This document shows, piece after piece, positions 43,818 through 52,083 of a stretch of 64,000 nucleotides of DNA. This stretch comes from JAZDGX01 sp964482205. GTDB lineage: Bacteria > Eisenbacteria > RBG-16-71-46 > CAIMUX01 > WJJG01. The DNA is taken from positions 248,001-312,000 of the forward strand of contig CAYZWI010000001.1 in assembly GCA_964482205.1 (NCBI GenBank), read 5' to 3'. The translations under genes and the position numbers were made by a program. The notes under the pieces are model-generated. The model was given only the letters and a program-made list of their open reading frames with translations, did not search any database and was not told the origin of the DNA. Position 1 is the first letter of the stretch. Each line of letters begins with the position of its first letter.

Positions 43818-45151
43818 GCCTTCCCTCTCCTGTTCGCGCCATCGCGCACGCCCGCGCTCACGCCGGCTGCGCCAAACGGAAATCCCCAGTCCTCCAGCGC
43901 GGCGAGCGTGCGCGCCAGGGCGCCGCTCAGTTCACGCGCGCATTGCCACGCGGCTTGCGCCGCCTGCGCACGCGCGGACTCGTCCGCGAGCCAGGCAAGA
44001 ATGGCGCGCCCGAGTTCAGCGCCGTCCGCGACCTCTCTTCCGCCTGTCGATGCGATCAAGGCGGCGGCGACATCGTCGACATGGCGCGTCTGAGGACCGA
44101 AGAGCACGGGGGTCGCGTGCTCGGCCGCTTCGAAGAGATTGTGCCCTCCCACTTCGCAAAGCGTTCCGCCGACGAAGGCGACATCCGCGAGGGCGTAGTA
44201 GTCGCGCAATTCCCCGACCGTCGAGACGAGCAGGGCGGCGTGGCGCTGCCCGTCGCGCGGAGGAACGGGAAGAAGCGGCCCTTCCCTGCTCGTCCGCTCG
44301 TGCAGGCGCAGCCGCGCGGAGAGCGCATTTCGCAAGCGCGCCGCGGTGCGCGCGGGATGGCGCGGAGCGACCACGAAGAGCGCCGGGCGGTCGTGCGCGC
44401 GACAAGTCTCGACGGCCTGAGCGATCGCGTCGATCTCCCCGCTGCGCACGCTGCCAAAGACGACGACGCGCTCCCATCCCGCGCGTCCCCGATCGCGCGC
44501 CGCGGAATCGAGCGGCCCGCGAGGATGCTCGTACTTCACATTCCCCGTCACCCGCACATGCGCGTCCGGGATTCCGAGCGCCCGCCAGCGGAGGGCGTCG
44601 CCTTCGCTCTGCGCGCCCACGCGCGCGTGAGAGAGCGCGGAGCCGAGCAAGGCCCGCACGCGACCGAGGCGCGCTCCGCCCGCGGGCGTCAGGCGGGCGC
44701 TCAGGAAATACGCCGGGATTGCGCGCCGGCTGGCCTGGAAGAGAAGCTCCGGCCAGATCTCGGTCTCGAGAAAGACGAGTGCGCGGGGCTTGGCGGTGTC
44801 CAGGGCGCGGCGGACGAAGGGAGCGAAGTCGAGCGGAGCGTGACGCACGACGCGCGCGCCCGCCACGGTCCACTCCTCTTCCAACGCGCGGGCGGCGGGA
44901 GTGACGAGCGAGAAGACGACCGGGAGGCCTCGTTCCGCAAACGCGCGCACCAGCGCCCGCGCCGCGCGGGCCTCTCCCACGCTGGCCGCATGCACCCAGA
45001 CGGCGTTCGCGGCCGTGGGAGGAAAGGGCTCCCACTCGCCGCGGCGCTCGCGCATCTCGCGGCCGTGGGCGATCGCGCGACCGAGGAGGTAGGGAGAGGC
45101 GAGCGCGAGCCCGCTTCCCCACACTGCGCGATATAGCCAGGGAGCGCTCAC
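43814..45151 (-). CDS. waaA: 3-deoxy-D-manno-octulosonic-acid (Kdo) transferase
   Basis: GT-B glycosyltransferase that attaches Kdo to lipid IVA at the inner membrane. At 445 residues it has an N-terminal anchor ('LYRAVWGSGLALASPYLLGR'), 'VWVHAASVGEARAA', 'FLETEIWPELLFQASRRAIP', 'FFSARL'-like 'YFLSARLTPAGGARL', and C-terminal 'VVFGSVRSGEIDAI', 'VAPRHPARTA' and 'FVGGTLCEVGGHNLFEAA'. The start is a GTG at 45151 that overlaps the DUF374 stop (GTGA); the longer open frame extends through the upstream gene. The order waaA-lpxK completes the Kdo-lipid A pathway here. Confidence 0.94.
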   Translation of the reverse strand: MSAPWLYRAVWGSGLALASPYLLGRAIAHGREMRERRGEWEPFPPTAANAVWVHAASVGEARAARALVRAFAERGLPVVFSLVTPAARALEEEWTVAGARVVRHAPLDFAPFVRRALDTAKPRALVFLETEIWPELLFQASRRAIPAYFLSARLTPAGGARLGRVRALLGSALSHARVGAQSEGDALRWRALGIPDAHVRVTGNVKYEHPRGPLDSAARDRGRAGWERVVVFGSVRSGEIDAIAQAVETCRAHDRPALFVVAPRHPARTAARLRNALSARLRLHERTSREGPLLPVPPRDGQRHAALLVSTVGELRDYYALADVAFVGGTLCEVGGHNLFEAAEHATPVLFGPQTRHVDDVAAALIASTGGREVADGAELGRAILAWLADESARAQAAQAAWQCARELSGALARTLAALEDWGFPFGAAGVSAGVRDGANRRGKA

Positions 45152-46008
45152 GATCCGGAGTCTCCCGCGCTGCGCGCCGATTCGGGCCCGGGTGGCGCCG
45201 ATGCCTGCTCGCCTGGCGCGGCCTCGTGCCCGGGCTGCTGCGCCTCCTGCCCGGCTTGCGCCGCATCCTCCGGGTGCGCCTCCGTTCGTGCCTGCGCCTC
45301 TTGCGACGACGGCGCGGGAGGCAGCGCGGGCTTCCCCGTCCACGCGCGCAGCTCCGCTTCGGCCGCTTCCCCCGCGGCGAGCAGCGCTCGCTCGAGCGGT
45401 TGCGTCCATTGCGCCGCGATCTCTTCGGGGCTGCCTTCGTCCTCGATGTTCAGCGGCGCGCCGTACGCGACCACGATTCTCGCAAAGGGCAGCGGAACGA
45501 GAAAGCGGTCCCAGCTGCGCAGGTTCTTGCGAGGCCACGCCGCTACGGCGAGCGGCACGATCGGAATCCGCGCGCGTTGGGCGACGAGCAGGACCCCGGG
45601 TTGCACGCGATGGCGCGGACCGCGGGGGCCGTCGGGAGTGATCGCGAGCGAGCCGTCTTCGCGGGCGAAGGAGACCATTTCCAGGAGCGAGCGAAAGCCG
45701 CCGCGCGAACTGGATCCGCGCACGGTGCGAAAGCCGTGGTGATGGATCACCCGGGTGATGTACTCGCCGTCGCGTCCCTGGCTCACGAGCACGCGGATGC
45801 CTTCCCGGCGGCGATGGTGAACCAGGCTGAGCAGATGCCCGTGCCAGAAGGCATAGAGCAGTCTCATGGGGCGTGCGTTCCCGCGCGGCCGGGGGTCTCC
45901 GACGACGCGCACCCGCCAGGTGGCGCCGAGGCACCCGACCAGCGCCCACCCGGCGAAACCGACGAGCGCCGCCTTGACCGGCGAGAATGTGCGCGCTTCC
46001 TCGCTCAC
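45148..46008 (-). CDS. DUF374-family lysophospholipid acyltransferase-like protein
   Basis: A 286-residue protein of the DUF374 group, related to LpxL/PlsC acyltransferases. It has 'LLYAFWHGHLLSLVHHRR', 'VLVSQGRDGEYITRVIHHHG', 'SSSRGGFRSLLEM' and 'AITPDGPRGPRHRVQPGVL', the family's four blocks. A hydrophobic N-terminal helix suggests inner-membrane attachment. The last roughly 65 residues are a Gln/Glu/Ala/Pro low-complexity tail. Its place between lpxB and waaA suggests late acylation of lipid A, since no LpxL/M-type gene is seen; this is inference. The GTG start at 46008 overlaps the lpxB stop (GTGA). Confidence 0.85.
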   Translation of the reverse strand: MSEEARTFSPVKAALVGFAGWALVGCLGATWRVRVVGDPRPRGNARPMRLLYAFWHGHLLSLVHHRRREGIRVLVSQGRDGEYITRVIHHHGFRTVRGSSSRGGFRSLLEMVSFAREDGSLAITPDGPRGPRHRVQPGVLLVAQRARIPIVPLAVAAWPRKNLRSWDRFLVPLPFARIVVAYGAPLNIEDEGSPEEIAAQWTQPLERALLAAGEAAEAELRAWTGKPALPPAPSSQEAQARTEAHPEDAAQAGQEAQQPGHEAAPGEQASAPPGPESARSAGDSGS

Positions 46009-47189
46009 GGCAGGTGGGCCCTCACTCGCTCCGCCGCCCGCGCGTAGGCGCCCGGCGGGCCGAAGCTCGCGCGCAGCTCGTTCAGCGCCCGGATCATCTC
46101 GCTGCGCGCGGGGCCCTCGACTTGCAGGCGCTCGATTTCGCCCGCGAGCCGCTCGGGCGCGCACTCGTCCTGCACGAACTCGGGCACGATCCGCCGGCCC
46201 GCCGTCAGATTGGCCATGGCGATGTGCGGCACGCGCACCTGCCGCCGCACGAGCTGGTAGGTGAGCGGGTTCATGCGATAGACGACGATGAGCGGCGTTC
46301 CGGTGAGCGCCGCCTCGAGCGACGCGGTGCCCGAAGCGGAGACGACGATGCGCGCCTGCTCCGCGAGGCCGGCGAGCGGTTCGTCGCTTGCGTCCAGGAG
46401 TCCGCGCTCGAGGTGGCGGGCGTAGATCCCCGGATCGATGCCCGGCGCGCGCCGCACGAGCCAGCGCAGCGTGATTCCGCGCGCGCGCAGCCTGCGCGCC
46501 GTCTGCGCGAAGACGGGCAGGTGATGCCGGATCTCGACCAGGCGGCTTCCGGGAAGAAAGAGCCCGTAGGGCGCAGGCCGCCCGTCATGGGCCGTCGCGC
46601 GCGAGAGATCGTCGAGCGAGGCCGCGCCATGCGCGTCACCCGGCGAAGAATGCTCCTGCGCCCGCCGCGCTGCGCGCGCGCGCGCCTCGTCGGCCAGAGG
46701 ATTGCCTACATAGGTGGCCGGCACGCCGCGCTCGCGAAACCAGGGCTCTTCGAAGGGAAAGAGCACGAGCAGCTCGCGCACGCGTTCGCGCAGCGTGCGC
46801 ACGCGTGAAGCCCTCCAGGCCCACAACTGCGGCGCGATGAAGTAGACGACCGGCACGCCGCGGGCCGAGGCCTTCGAGAGCAGCCGGAAATTGAAGTCGG
46901 GCGAATCCACGGGCAGGAAGAGATCGGGGGGACGGCGGTCGATCTCGGAACGAATGCGCCGCAGCAGGGCGAGGATCTTCGGCAGCCGTTCGAGGACTTC
47001 TGCGATCCCGACGACGGCGAGCTCCGACGCGTTCGCGAGCATGTGCATGCCTTCGGACGCCAGCCGCGGGCCGCCGATGCCGAAGAAATCCGCTTCGAGA
47101 CCGCTCTCGCGCAAGGCGCGCACGACTCCGGCGGCATGCGCGTCGCCGCTCGCCTCCCCCGCCACGATGAGGATCCGCGGGCGGTCCAT
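46005..47189 (-). CDS. lpxB: Lipid-A-disaccharide synthase
   Basis: GT19 enzyme joining UDP-diacylglucosamine and lipid X. At 394 residues it has 'ILIVAGEASGDAHAAGVVRA', 'FFGIGGPRLASEGM', 'VDSPDFNFRLL', 'YFIAPQLWAWR', 'FPFEEPWFRE' and 'FLPGSRLVEIRHHLPVF', all diagnostic. The C-terminal donor-binding part has 'SASGTASLEAALTGTPLIVV'. A roughly 30-residue polar insert lies between 'NPLADEARAR' and the 'GLFLPGSR' block. The ATG at 47189 is 8 bp after the Gfo/Idh stop. Confidence 0.96.
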   Translation of the reverse strand: MDRPRILIVAGEASGDAHAAGVVRALRESGLEADFFGIGGPRLASEGMHMLANASELAVVGIAEVLERLPKILALLRRIRSEIDRRPPDLFLPVDSPDFNFRLLSKASARGVPVVYFIAPQLWAWRASRVRTLRERVRELLVLFPFEEPWFRERGVPATYVGNPLADEARARAARRAQEHSSPGDAHGAASLDDLSRATAHDGRPAPYGLFLPGSRLVEIRHHLPVFAQTARRLRARGITLRWLVRRAPGIDPGIYARHLERGLLDASDEPLAGLAEQARIVVSASGTASLEAALTGTPLIVVYRMNPLTYQLVRRQVRVPHIAMANLTAGRRIVPEFVQDECAPERLAGEIERLQVEGPARSEMIRALNELRASFGPPGAYARAAERVRAHLP

Positions 47190-47197
47190 CGCGCGGC

Positions 47198-48265
47198 TCA
47201 AGCGAAGCCGTTCGGCCGCCGTCCTCCAACGGCGCTGCCGGAGGGCGAAGGCGAGAGACCGAGGTCGTGCGGATATGCGCTCGGCTGCGCGCCCGCCACG
47301 CGCGCGAGGCTCTCGCGCACATGGCGGCGAATGGCGATCGCGATCTCGAGCGCGCGCAGTCCGTCGCTGCCGGTCGCGCCCGGGCTCGGCCGCCCGTGCG
47401 CCGCTTCGAGAAAGGCGAGCAGCTCGGCCTCCATCGGATCGGGAGCTTCGCGCGTGACCTTCTCTTCGGTGATGTGGAAGCGACCGCGTTCGGGAACGAC
47501 GATCTCGCCGTCGGGCGCGGGCGGGAGGGTCACCTTGCGGCCGCAGCGGCGCAGCAGATCGAGCGAATGGTAACCGCGGCTGCTGAAGAAGCGCACGCGG
47601 CGGGATTTCTCCTGAGAGACGCGGCTGGCGGTCAGGTCGGCGACGACTCCGTTCGCGAAGCGCAGGCGGGCGGTGGCGATGTCTTCGTGGGCCGTCAGGA
47701 CGGGAACGCCGACGGCATCGATCGAGACGACCTCGGCCGGCACGACTTCGAGCACCAGATCGAGATCGTGGATCATGAGGTCGAGGACGATGTCGACATC
47801 GAGGCTGCGGGGCACGAAGGGCGCGAGGCGTTCGGCCGCGATGAAGAGCGGCGCGGCGATCTCCGCGCGAAAGGCGCGGAAGATCGGGTTGAAGCGCTCG
47901 ATGTGGCCCACGCGCAGGACGCGCCGGGCCGTCTCCGCCTGGCGCACGAGAGCCGCGCCGTCCTCCGGCGAGGAAGCGAGCGGCTTCTCGATGAAGGTGT
48001 GGCAGCCTGCGGCCAGAGTTCGCCCACCGATGGCCGCATGCGTCTCGGTGGGCGTCGCAATGATGGCGGCGCGCGTGTGCGCGAGAGCTTCTTCGAGGTC
48101 GGTCGTCGCGCGAGCGCCGAGTTCCGCGGCGAGAGTCGCGGCCCGCTGGGCATCGACATCGACCACCCAGGCAGGCTGGCCGGGAAGGATGCGCTTCAGC
48201 GCGCGGCCGTGAAAGGTCCCGAGGTGTCCGGCTCCGACGAGCGCGATGGAGATCGCCTGTTCCAC
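47198..48265 (-). CDS. Gfo/Idh/MocA-family oxidoreductase in the lpx operon (GnnA-like position)
   Basis: A 355-residue NAD(P)-dependent oxidoreductase. The N-terminal Rossmann domain is 'IALVGAGHLGTFHGRALKRI', followed by 'AAIIATPTETHAAIGGRTLA' and the conserved 'CHTFIEKPLASSPEDG' Glu-Lys-Pro. The C-terminal alpha/beta domain has 'GHIERFNPIFRAF' and 'DLMIHDLDLVLEV' (catalytic His-Asp-type region). It lies between lpxA and lpxB, where Acidithiobacillus has gnnA, a related enzyme oxidising the UDP-GlcNAc 3-OH to permit 3-amino sugars. The aminotransferase partner gnnB is not in the window, so this role is only a hypothesis. The 42-bp gap from lpxA is the largest within this part of the operon. 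Confidence 0.85.
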   Translation of the reverse strand: MEQAISIALVGAGHLGTFHGRALKRILPGQPAWVVDVDAQRAATLAAELGARATTDLEEALAHTRAAIIATPTETHAAIGGRTLAAGCHTFIEKPLASSPEDGAALVRQAETARRVLRVGHIERFNPIFRAFRAEIAAPLFIAAERLAPFVPRSLDVDIVLDLMIHDLDLVLEVVPAEVVSIDAVGVPVLTAHEDIATARLRFANGVVADLTASRVSQEKSRRVRFFSSRGYHSLDLLRRCGRKVTLPPAPDGEIVVPERGRFHITEEKVTREAPDPMEAELLAFLEAAHGRPSPGATGSDGLRALEIAIAIRRHVRESLARVAGAQPSAYPHDLGLSPSPSGSAVGGRRPNGFA

Positions 48266-48307
48266 GCTGTGAGACCTTTCCCGATGGGCACGAGCGCGCG
48301 GCGGACG

Positions 48308-49084
48308 CTAGCGCGTGAGCCCCCGGTCCGACGCCTCCACGAAGCTGCAGAAGCGCTCGATTTCGGGCAACGGGAGGCATTCGGCGCGAATCGTCTTGAC
48401 CGCTTCCTCGGTGACCAGATTCGAGCGGAAGAAGATCCGATAGAGCTTGTGGAGCTCCTCGATCGCCTGTTCCGAGAATCCCCGGCGCTTGAGGCCGACC
48501 ACATTCAGTCCGTGCACCGCGAGCGGATGGCCCGCCGCCATCACGAAGGGAGTCACATCCTTCGGCACCCGGCAGCCGCCGCCGACGATCGCGTGCTCGC
48601 CCACCTTCACGAACTGATGGACCGGCGTCACGCCGGAGATGATCGCGTAGTCCCCGACCTCGACATGTCCGGCGAGGGTCGCGCAGTTGCCGAGGATCAC
48701 GTGGCTTCCGACCCGGCAATTGTGGGCGATGTGCGCGTAGGCCATGACGAGATTCTCGTCGCCGACGAGCGTCTCTTCGCCGTCCGCGGTCGCGCGATGC
48801 ACGGTGCAGAATTCGCGGAAGGTGTTCCCGCTTCCCGCCCGCAGGATCGAGCGCGCCCCGGTGTACTTCAAGTCCTGCGGTTCGCCGCCCAGCGCCGTGC
48901 CGTGAAAGAAGCGGCAGCGCGGCCCGAAAAATGATGGCCCTTCCAGCCGCACCATGGACTGGAGGCGGCAGCCGTCGCCGAGGTGGACATCCGCACCGAC
49001 GATGCAATAAGGACCGATCTCGACATCCCGGCCGAGCTCGGCGCCCGGATCGACCAGAGCGGTTGGGTGGATGGCGTCACTCAT
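48308..49084 (-). CDS. lpxA: UDP-N-acetylglucosamine acyltransferase
   Basis: First step of lipid A synthesis: transfers a hydroxyacyl chain from ACP to the 3-position of UDP-GlcNAc. At 258 residues it is a left-handed beta-helix of hexapeptide repeats ('IHPTALVDPGAELGRDVEIG' onward). The catalytic His lies in 'MAYAHIAHNCRVGSHVIL', and 'GVTPVHQFVKVGEHAIVGGG' follows. The C-terminal helices are typical ('VVGLKRRGFSEQAIEELHKL'). The start at 49084 overlaps the LpxC-FabZ stop by 4 bp. Confidence 0.97.
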   Translation of the reverse strand: MSDAIHPTALVDPGAELGRDVEIGPYCIVGADVHLGDGCRLQSMVRLEGPSFFGPRCRFFHGTALGGEPQDLKYTGARSILRAGSGNTFREFCTVHRATADGEETLVGDENLVMAYAHIAHNCRVGSHVILGNCATLAGHVEVGDYAIISGVTPVHQFVKVGEHAIVGGGCRVPKDVTPFVMAAGHPLAVHGLNVVGLKRRGFSEQAIEELHKLYRIFFRSNLVTEEAVKTIRAECLPLPEIERFCSFVEASDRGLTR

Positions 49085-50403
49085 GCAGGGCTCCCCCTAT
49101 CCACGATGCTCGAGAGCATGTCGGCCTCCGCGACCAGCGACCCGCCCACATAGGCCTTGCCGGTCATCTTGCAGGTGCGGCTCTTGAGCCGCACCAGTTG
49201 CAAATCGAAGACCAGTTGATCGCCGGGACGAACGGGGCGGCGGAAGCGGGCATTGTCGATGCCCATGAAGTACACCAGCTTCGATTGCGGGTCGTCGACC
49301 GTGTTGAGCAGCAGCACCCCGCCCACCTGAGCCATCGCCTCGATGATCAGCACCGCCGGCATGATCGGATGGCCGGGAAAGTGGCCGACGAAGTAGGGCT
49401 CGTTGACCGTCACATTCTTGATCCCGATCACCCGCTCGCGCTCGCGCAGGTGAAGGATGCGATCGACCAGCAGGAAGGGATAGCGGTGCGGCATGATGCG
49501 CTCGATGTCGACGATATCGAAGTGCACCTCGTTCAAGTACGATTCGACGTCCGAGGCGCCGGCGTGCTCGCGCTCGAGGGCCTGCACGAAGCGCAGATTG
49601 TGGTTGTGCCCGCTGCGCACGGCGCGGATCTCGCCCTGCAAGGGGCGCCCGATGAGCGCGAGGTCGCCGAGCAGGTCGAGGATCTTGTGGCGCACGAACT
49701 CGTCGGGGAAGCGCAGCGGATCGGAGTTCATGATCCCGTCCTCTTCCACCACGACGGCATTCTTCAGGCTGCCGCCCTTGATCATCCCCTGCTTGCGCAG
49801 TTGTTCGACATCGCGATGCAGGACGAAGGTCCGCGCCGGCGCGATCTCGCGCCGGAACGTCTCCGGAGTGATCGCGACGCAGCAGTGCTGGGTGCCGACC
49901 ACGCGGTTGTCGAATTGAATCGTGAAGCCAAGGCGGAAGCCTTCCCCGGGAAGTCCGATGATCTCGACCGGCCCCGCTTCGTAGCGCACCGGTTTGCGGA
50001 TGACAAAGGGCTTGCGCTCGGCGGCCTGTTCGACGATGCCGGCTCCGGCGAGCAATTCCGCCAGGGGCGCGGCGCTGCCGTCGGTCGGTTCGGGCGCTTC
50101 GCAGCCGTTAATCTCCATCTCGATGTTGTCGATGCCGAGGCCTGTGACGGCGGCGAGAACGTGCTCGACCGTGTGGACCTCCGCGCCCTCCTCGCCGCGC
50201 AGGATCGTGCGCCGCAGTCCGTCCTTCTCGTCGACCGCGTTGGCCGAGCAGACGCGGATGCGCGGGCGACCGGGAAGGTCGGTGCGAACGAAGCTCAATC
50301 CTTGCTCGGGCCCGGCGGGCCGGAAAGTGATCGTGGTGCGCTCGCCGGTGTGGAGACCCACGCCGGCGAAGGAAACCGCGTCCCGAATGGTCTGCTGATT
50401 CAT
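49081..50403 (-). CDS. lpxC/fabZ: Bifunctional LpxC (UDP-3-O-acyl-GlcNAc deacetylase)-FabZ (3-hydroxyacyl-ACP dehydratase)
   Basis: A single 440-residue fusion. Residues 1-280 are LpxC, the zinc deacetylase committing lipid A synthesis: 'TIRDAVSFAGVGLHTGE', zinc His in 'VHTVEHVLAAVTGLGIDN', 'FVRHKILDLLGDLALIGRPL' with His/Asp ligands, and 'SGHNHNLRFVQ'. Residues about 295-440 are a FabZ hotdog domain: 'IERIMPHRYPFLLVDRIL' and 'YFVGHFPGHPIMPAVLIIEA' with catalytic His and Glu. FabZ feeds fatty acid elongation from the hydroxyacyl-ACP pool that LpxA and LpxD draw on. This fusion is known from Bacteroidota/Chlorobiota. Both ends overlap neighbours by 4 bp. Confidence 0.96.
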   Translation of the reverse strand: MNQQTIRDAVSFAGVGLHTGERTTITFRPAGPEQGLSFVRTDLPGRPRIRVCSANAVDEKDGLRRTILRGEEGAEVHTVEHVLAAVTGLGIDNIEMEINGCEAPEPTDGSAAPLAELLAGAGIVEQAAERKPFVIRKPVRYEAGPVEIIGLPGEGFRLGFTIQFDNRVVGTQHCCVAITPETFRREIAPARTFVLHRDVEQLRKQGMIKGGSLKNAVVVEEDGIMNSDPLRFPDEFVRHKILDLLGDLALIGRPLQGEIRAVRSGHNHNLRFVQALEREHAGASDVESYLNEVHFDIVDIERIMPHRYPFLLVDRILHLRERERVIGIKNVTVNEPYFVGHFPGHPIMPAVLIIEAMAQVGGVLLLNTVDDPQSKLVYFMGIDNARFRRPVRPGDQLVFDLQLVRLKSRTCKMTGKAYVGGSLVAEADMLSSIVDRGSPA

Positions 50404-51434
50404 GCCCGCCCGTCCTTCTCGATGGCGTCCATGCGTTCGCGGAGCTTGCGCACTTCGCGCACGAGCTCGGGAAGATTGCGCAGCGCGGCGTACATGCGCC
50501 GGGCGAGGGAATGCGTGGTGGCCGGATAGCCGGACACCTGCTCGCCGGCCGGCACGCTCTTCGTCACGCCGCCTTGCGCGCCCACGACCGCGCCCGCTCC
50601 AATCTCGATGTGGCCGACCACGCCCACCTGGCCGGCCAGGGTCACATTCGGCCCGACCGTGGTCGACCCCGCAATTCCGACTTGCGCGCAGAGGATCGAA
50701 TTCTCGCCGATCTGCACGTTGTGCGCGATCTGGACGAGGTTGTCGATGCGCGTGCCCTTGGCGATGCGCGTCACTCCCGCCGTGGCGCGCGCGACGCAGC
50801 TGTTGGCGCCGATCTCGACATCGTCCTCGATGACCACGCGCCCCAGTTGGGGCACTTTCACATGGCGGCCTTCGCGGGTGAGGAAGCCGAAGCCGTCATC
50901 GCCGATTACCGCCCCGGAGTGGATCACGACGCGGTCGCCGAGGCACGTGTCCTTCCAAAGGATCGCGCGCGGATAGATCAGGCAATCGCAGCCGATGACG
51001 ACATCGTCGCCGATGACCGCCCCCGGGAGGATGATGGTCGCATCGCCGATCCGGCAACGCTCGCCCACGGAAACATGCGCTCCGATGGCGACCTCGTTTC
51101 CGAGGGTGGTGTCACGGCCGATGTGCGCGGAGGGATGCACGCCGGAAGGCAGCAGGCGGCGGCCGTCGTGGAAGATCTCGAGCGCCCGTTGGAAGGCCGC
51201 CCGCGGATCGGCGACCCGAATGCTCGGCAGCCGGTCGAAGGGATGATCGCGCGTGAGAATGACCGCCGAGGCGCGCGTGGCCGGGAGCCATTCCGCGAAC
51301 TTGCGGTCGGCGAGGAAGGTGACATCACCCGGTCCGGCGTCCTTGATCCCCGCGACGCCGCGAATGCGCGTATCGCCGTCCCCTGTGCAGGTGCCGGCGA
51401 GGCGTTCGGCCAGTTCGCGCAAGGTCACTTCCAT
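50400..51434 (-). CDS. lpxD: UDP-3-O-(3-hydroxyacyl)glucosamine N-acyltransferase
   Basis: Third lipid A enzyme, adding the N-linked hydroxyacyl chain. At 344 residues it has an N-terminal uridine-binding domain ('TLRELAERLAGTCTGDGDTR', 'PGDVTFLADRKFAEWL') and a long beta-helix of hexapeptide repeats including 'VIHSGAVIGDDGFGFL' (catalytic His region) and 'KVPQLGRVVIEDDVEIGANS'. It ends in a helical C-terminus ('LARRMYAALRNLPELVREVR'). Its stop overlaps the LpxC-FabZ start by 4 bp; ompH lies 30 bp upstream. Confidence 0.97.
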   Translation of the reverse strand: MEVTLRELAERLAGTCTGDGDTRIRGVAGIKDAGPGDVTFLADRKFAEWLPATRASAVILTRDHPFDRLPSIRVADPRAAFQRALEIFHDGRRLLPSGVHPSAHIGRDTTLGNEVAIGAHVSVGERCRIGDATIILPGAVIGDDVVIGCDCLIYPRAILWKDTCLGDRVVIHSGAVIGDDGFGFLTREGRHVKVPQLGRVVIEDDVEIGANSCVARATAGVTRIAKGTRIDNLVQIAHNVQIGENSILCAQVGIAGSTTVGPNVTLAGQVGVVGHIEIGAGAVVGAQGGVTKSVPAGEQVSGYPATTHSLARRMYAALRNLPELVREVRKLRERMDAIEKDGRA

Positions 51435-51464
51435 GCCCGATCCTTGTGGCTGCGTGCGGCGGCG

Positions 51465-51995
51465 CTATTGGGTCGTGCCCTGCTCTCCGTTCAGGATCCC
51501 GAGGACCTTCTGGGTGAGGTCGAACTCCGGGTCCCCGTAAAGCACATTGCTGTCGGCCGCGTCCAGAACGAGATCCCAGCCTTCCTCGGTCGCCACCTGC
51601 TCGACCACCTGCTGCACCTTGCTGATGATCGGGCGCAGGAGCTCCTCGTTGCGTTGCTCGATGAGCCCGTCGGAAGACCAGATGCTCTCCTTGAACTGCT
51701 CGAACTCCGTCAGCTGGCGCTGGTATTCGAGCTCCTTCTCCTGGCGGCGTTCATCGCTCAGCATCAGGCTCTGCTGCTCGAGCTCCCGCTGAAGCGCGTC
51801 CAGGCGGGTCTTCTTCTGCTGCAGCTCGTCCTGCCAGCTTTGCACATCGCGATTGAAGGTCTCCATGGCACCCTGGACGGCCTTGTACTCCTGGAGGATC
51901 ACCTCGCTGTTGACGAAGGCGATCCGGATTTCGGCCGCCGCCGTGGCCGTGAAGGCCAGGCCGAGCGCCAGGGCGATCAAGCAAGCTCTCTTCAT
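51465..51995 (-). CDS. OmpH/Skp-family periplasmic chaperone
   Basis: A 176-residue exported protein. Signal peptide at 1-21 ('CLIALALGLAFTATAAAE'), then the OmpH start 'IRIAFVNSEVILQEYKAVQG', a long Gln/Glu-rich coiled coil (about 45-110), and a C-terminal beta/alpha segment 'VATEEGWDLVLDAADSNVLY'. Such chaperones carry unfolded outer-membrane proteins to BamA, whose gene is directly upstream. The start has GAGGAGGAACG before the ATG, and a promoter lies at 52039-52067. Confidence 0.92.
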   Translation of the reverse strand: MKRACLIALALGLAFTATAAAEIRIAFVNSEVILQEYKAVQGAMETFNRDVQSWQDELQQKKTRLDALQRELEQQSLMLSDERRQEKELEYQRQLTEFEQFKESIWSSDGLIEQRNEELLRPIISKVQQVVEQVATEEGWDLVLDAADSNVLYGDPEFDLTQKVLGILNGEQGTTQ

Positions 51996-52038
51996 TCTTT
52001 CGTTCCTCCTCGATGCACGGGTGCCTGGAGAGCGCCGG

Positions 52039-52067
52039 ATTGTAGAATGCTTCCGGACGCCGTTCCA
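52039..52067 (-). promoter_or_regulatory. Candidate internal promoter before ompH-lpx
   Basis: On the minus strand, -10 TACAAT (52039-52044), a 17-nt spacer, and a weak -35 TGGAAC (52062-52067), in the 88-bp space between bamA and ompH. Confidence 0.4.
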
Positions 52068-52083
52068 GCGCTTTTCTGGGAAA

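Noticed and set aside
47190..49007. Extension of the lpxB frame to 1000 codons
   Set aside because: The upstream part is antiphase to gfo/idh and lpxA, which are clearly coding; LpxB begins at 47189.
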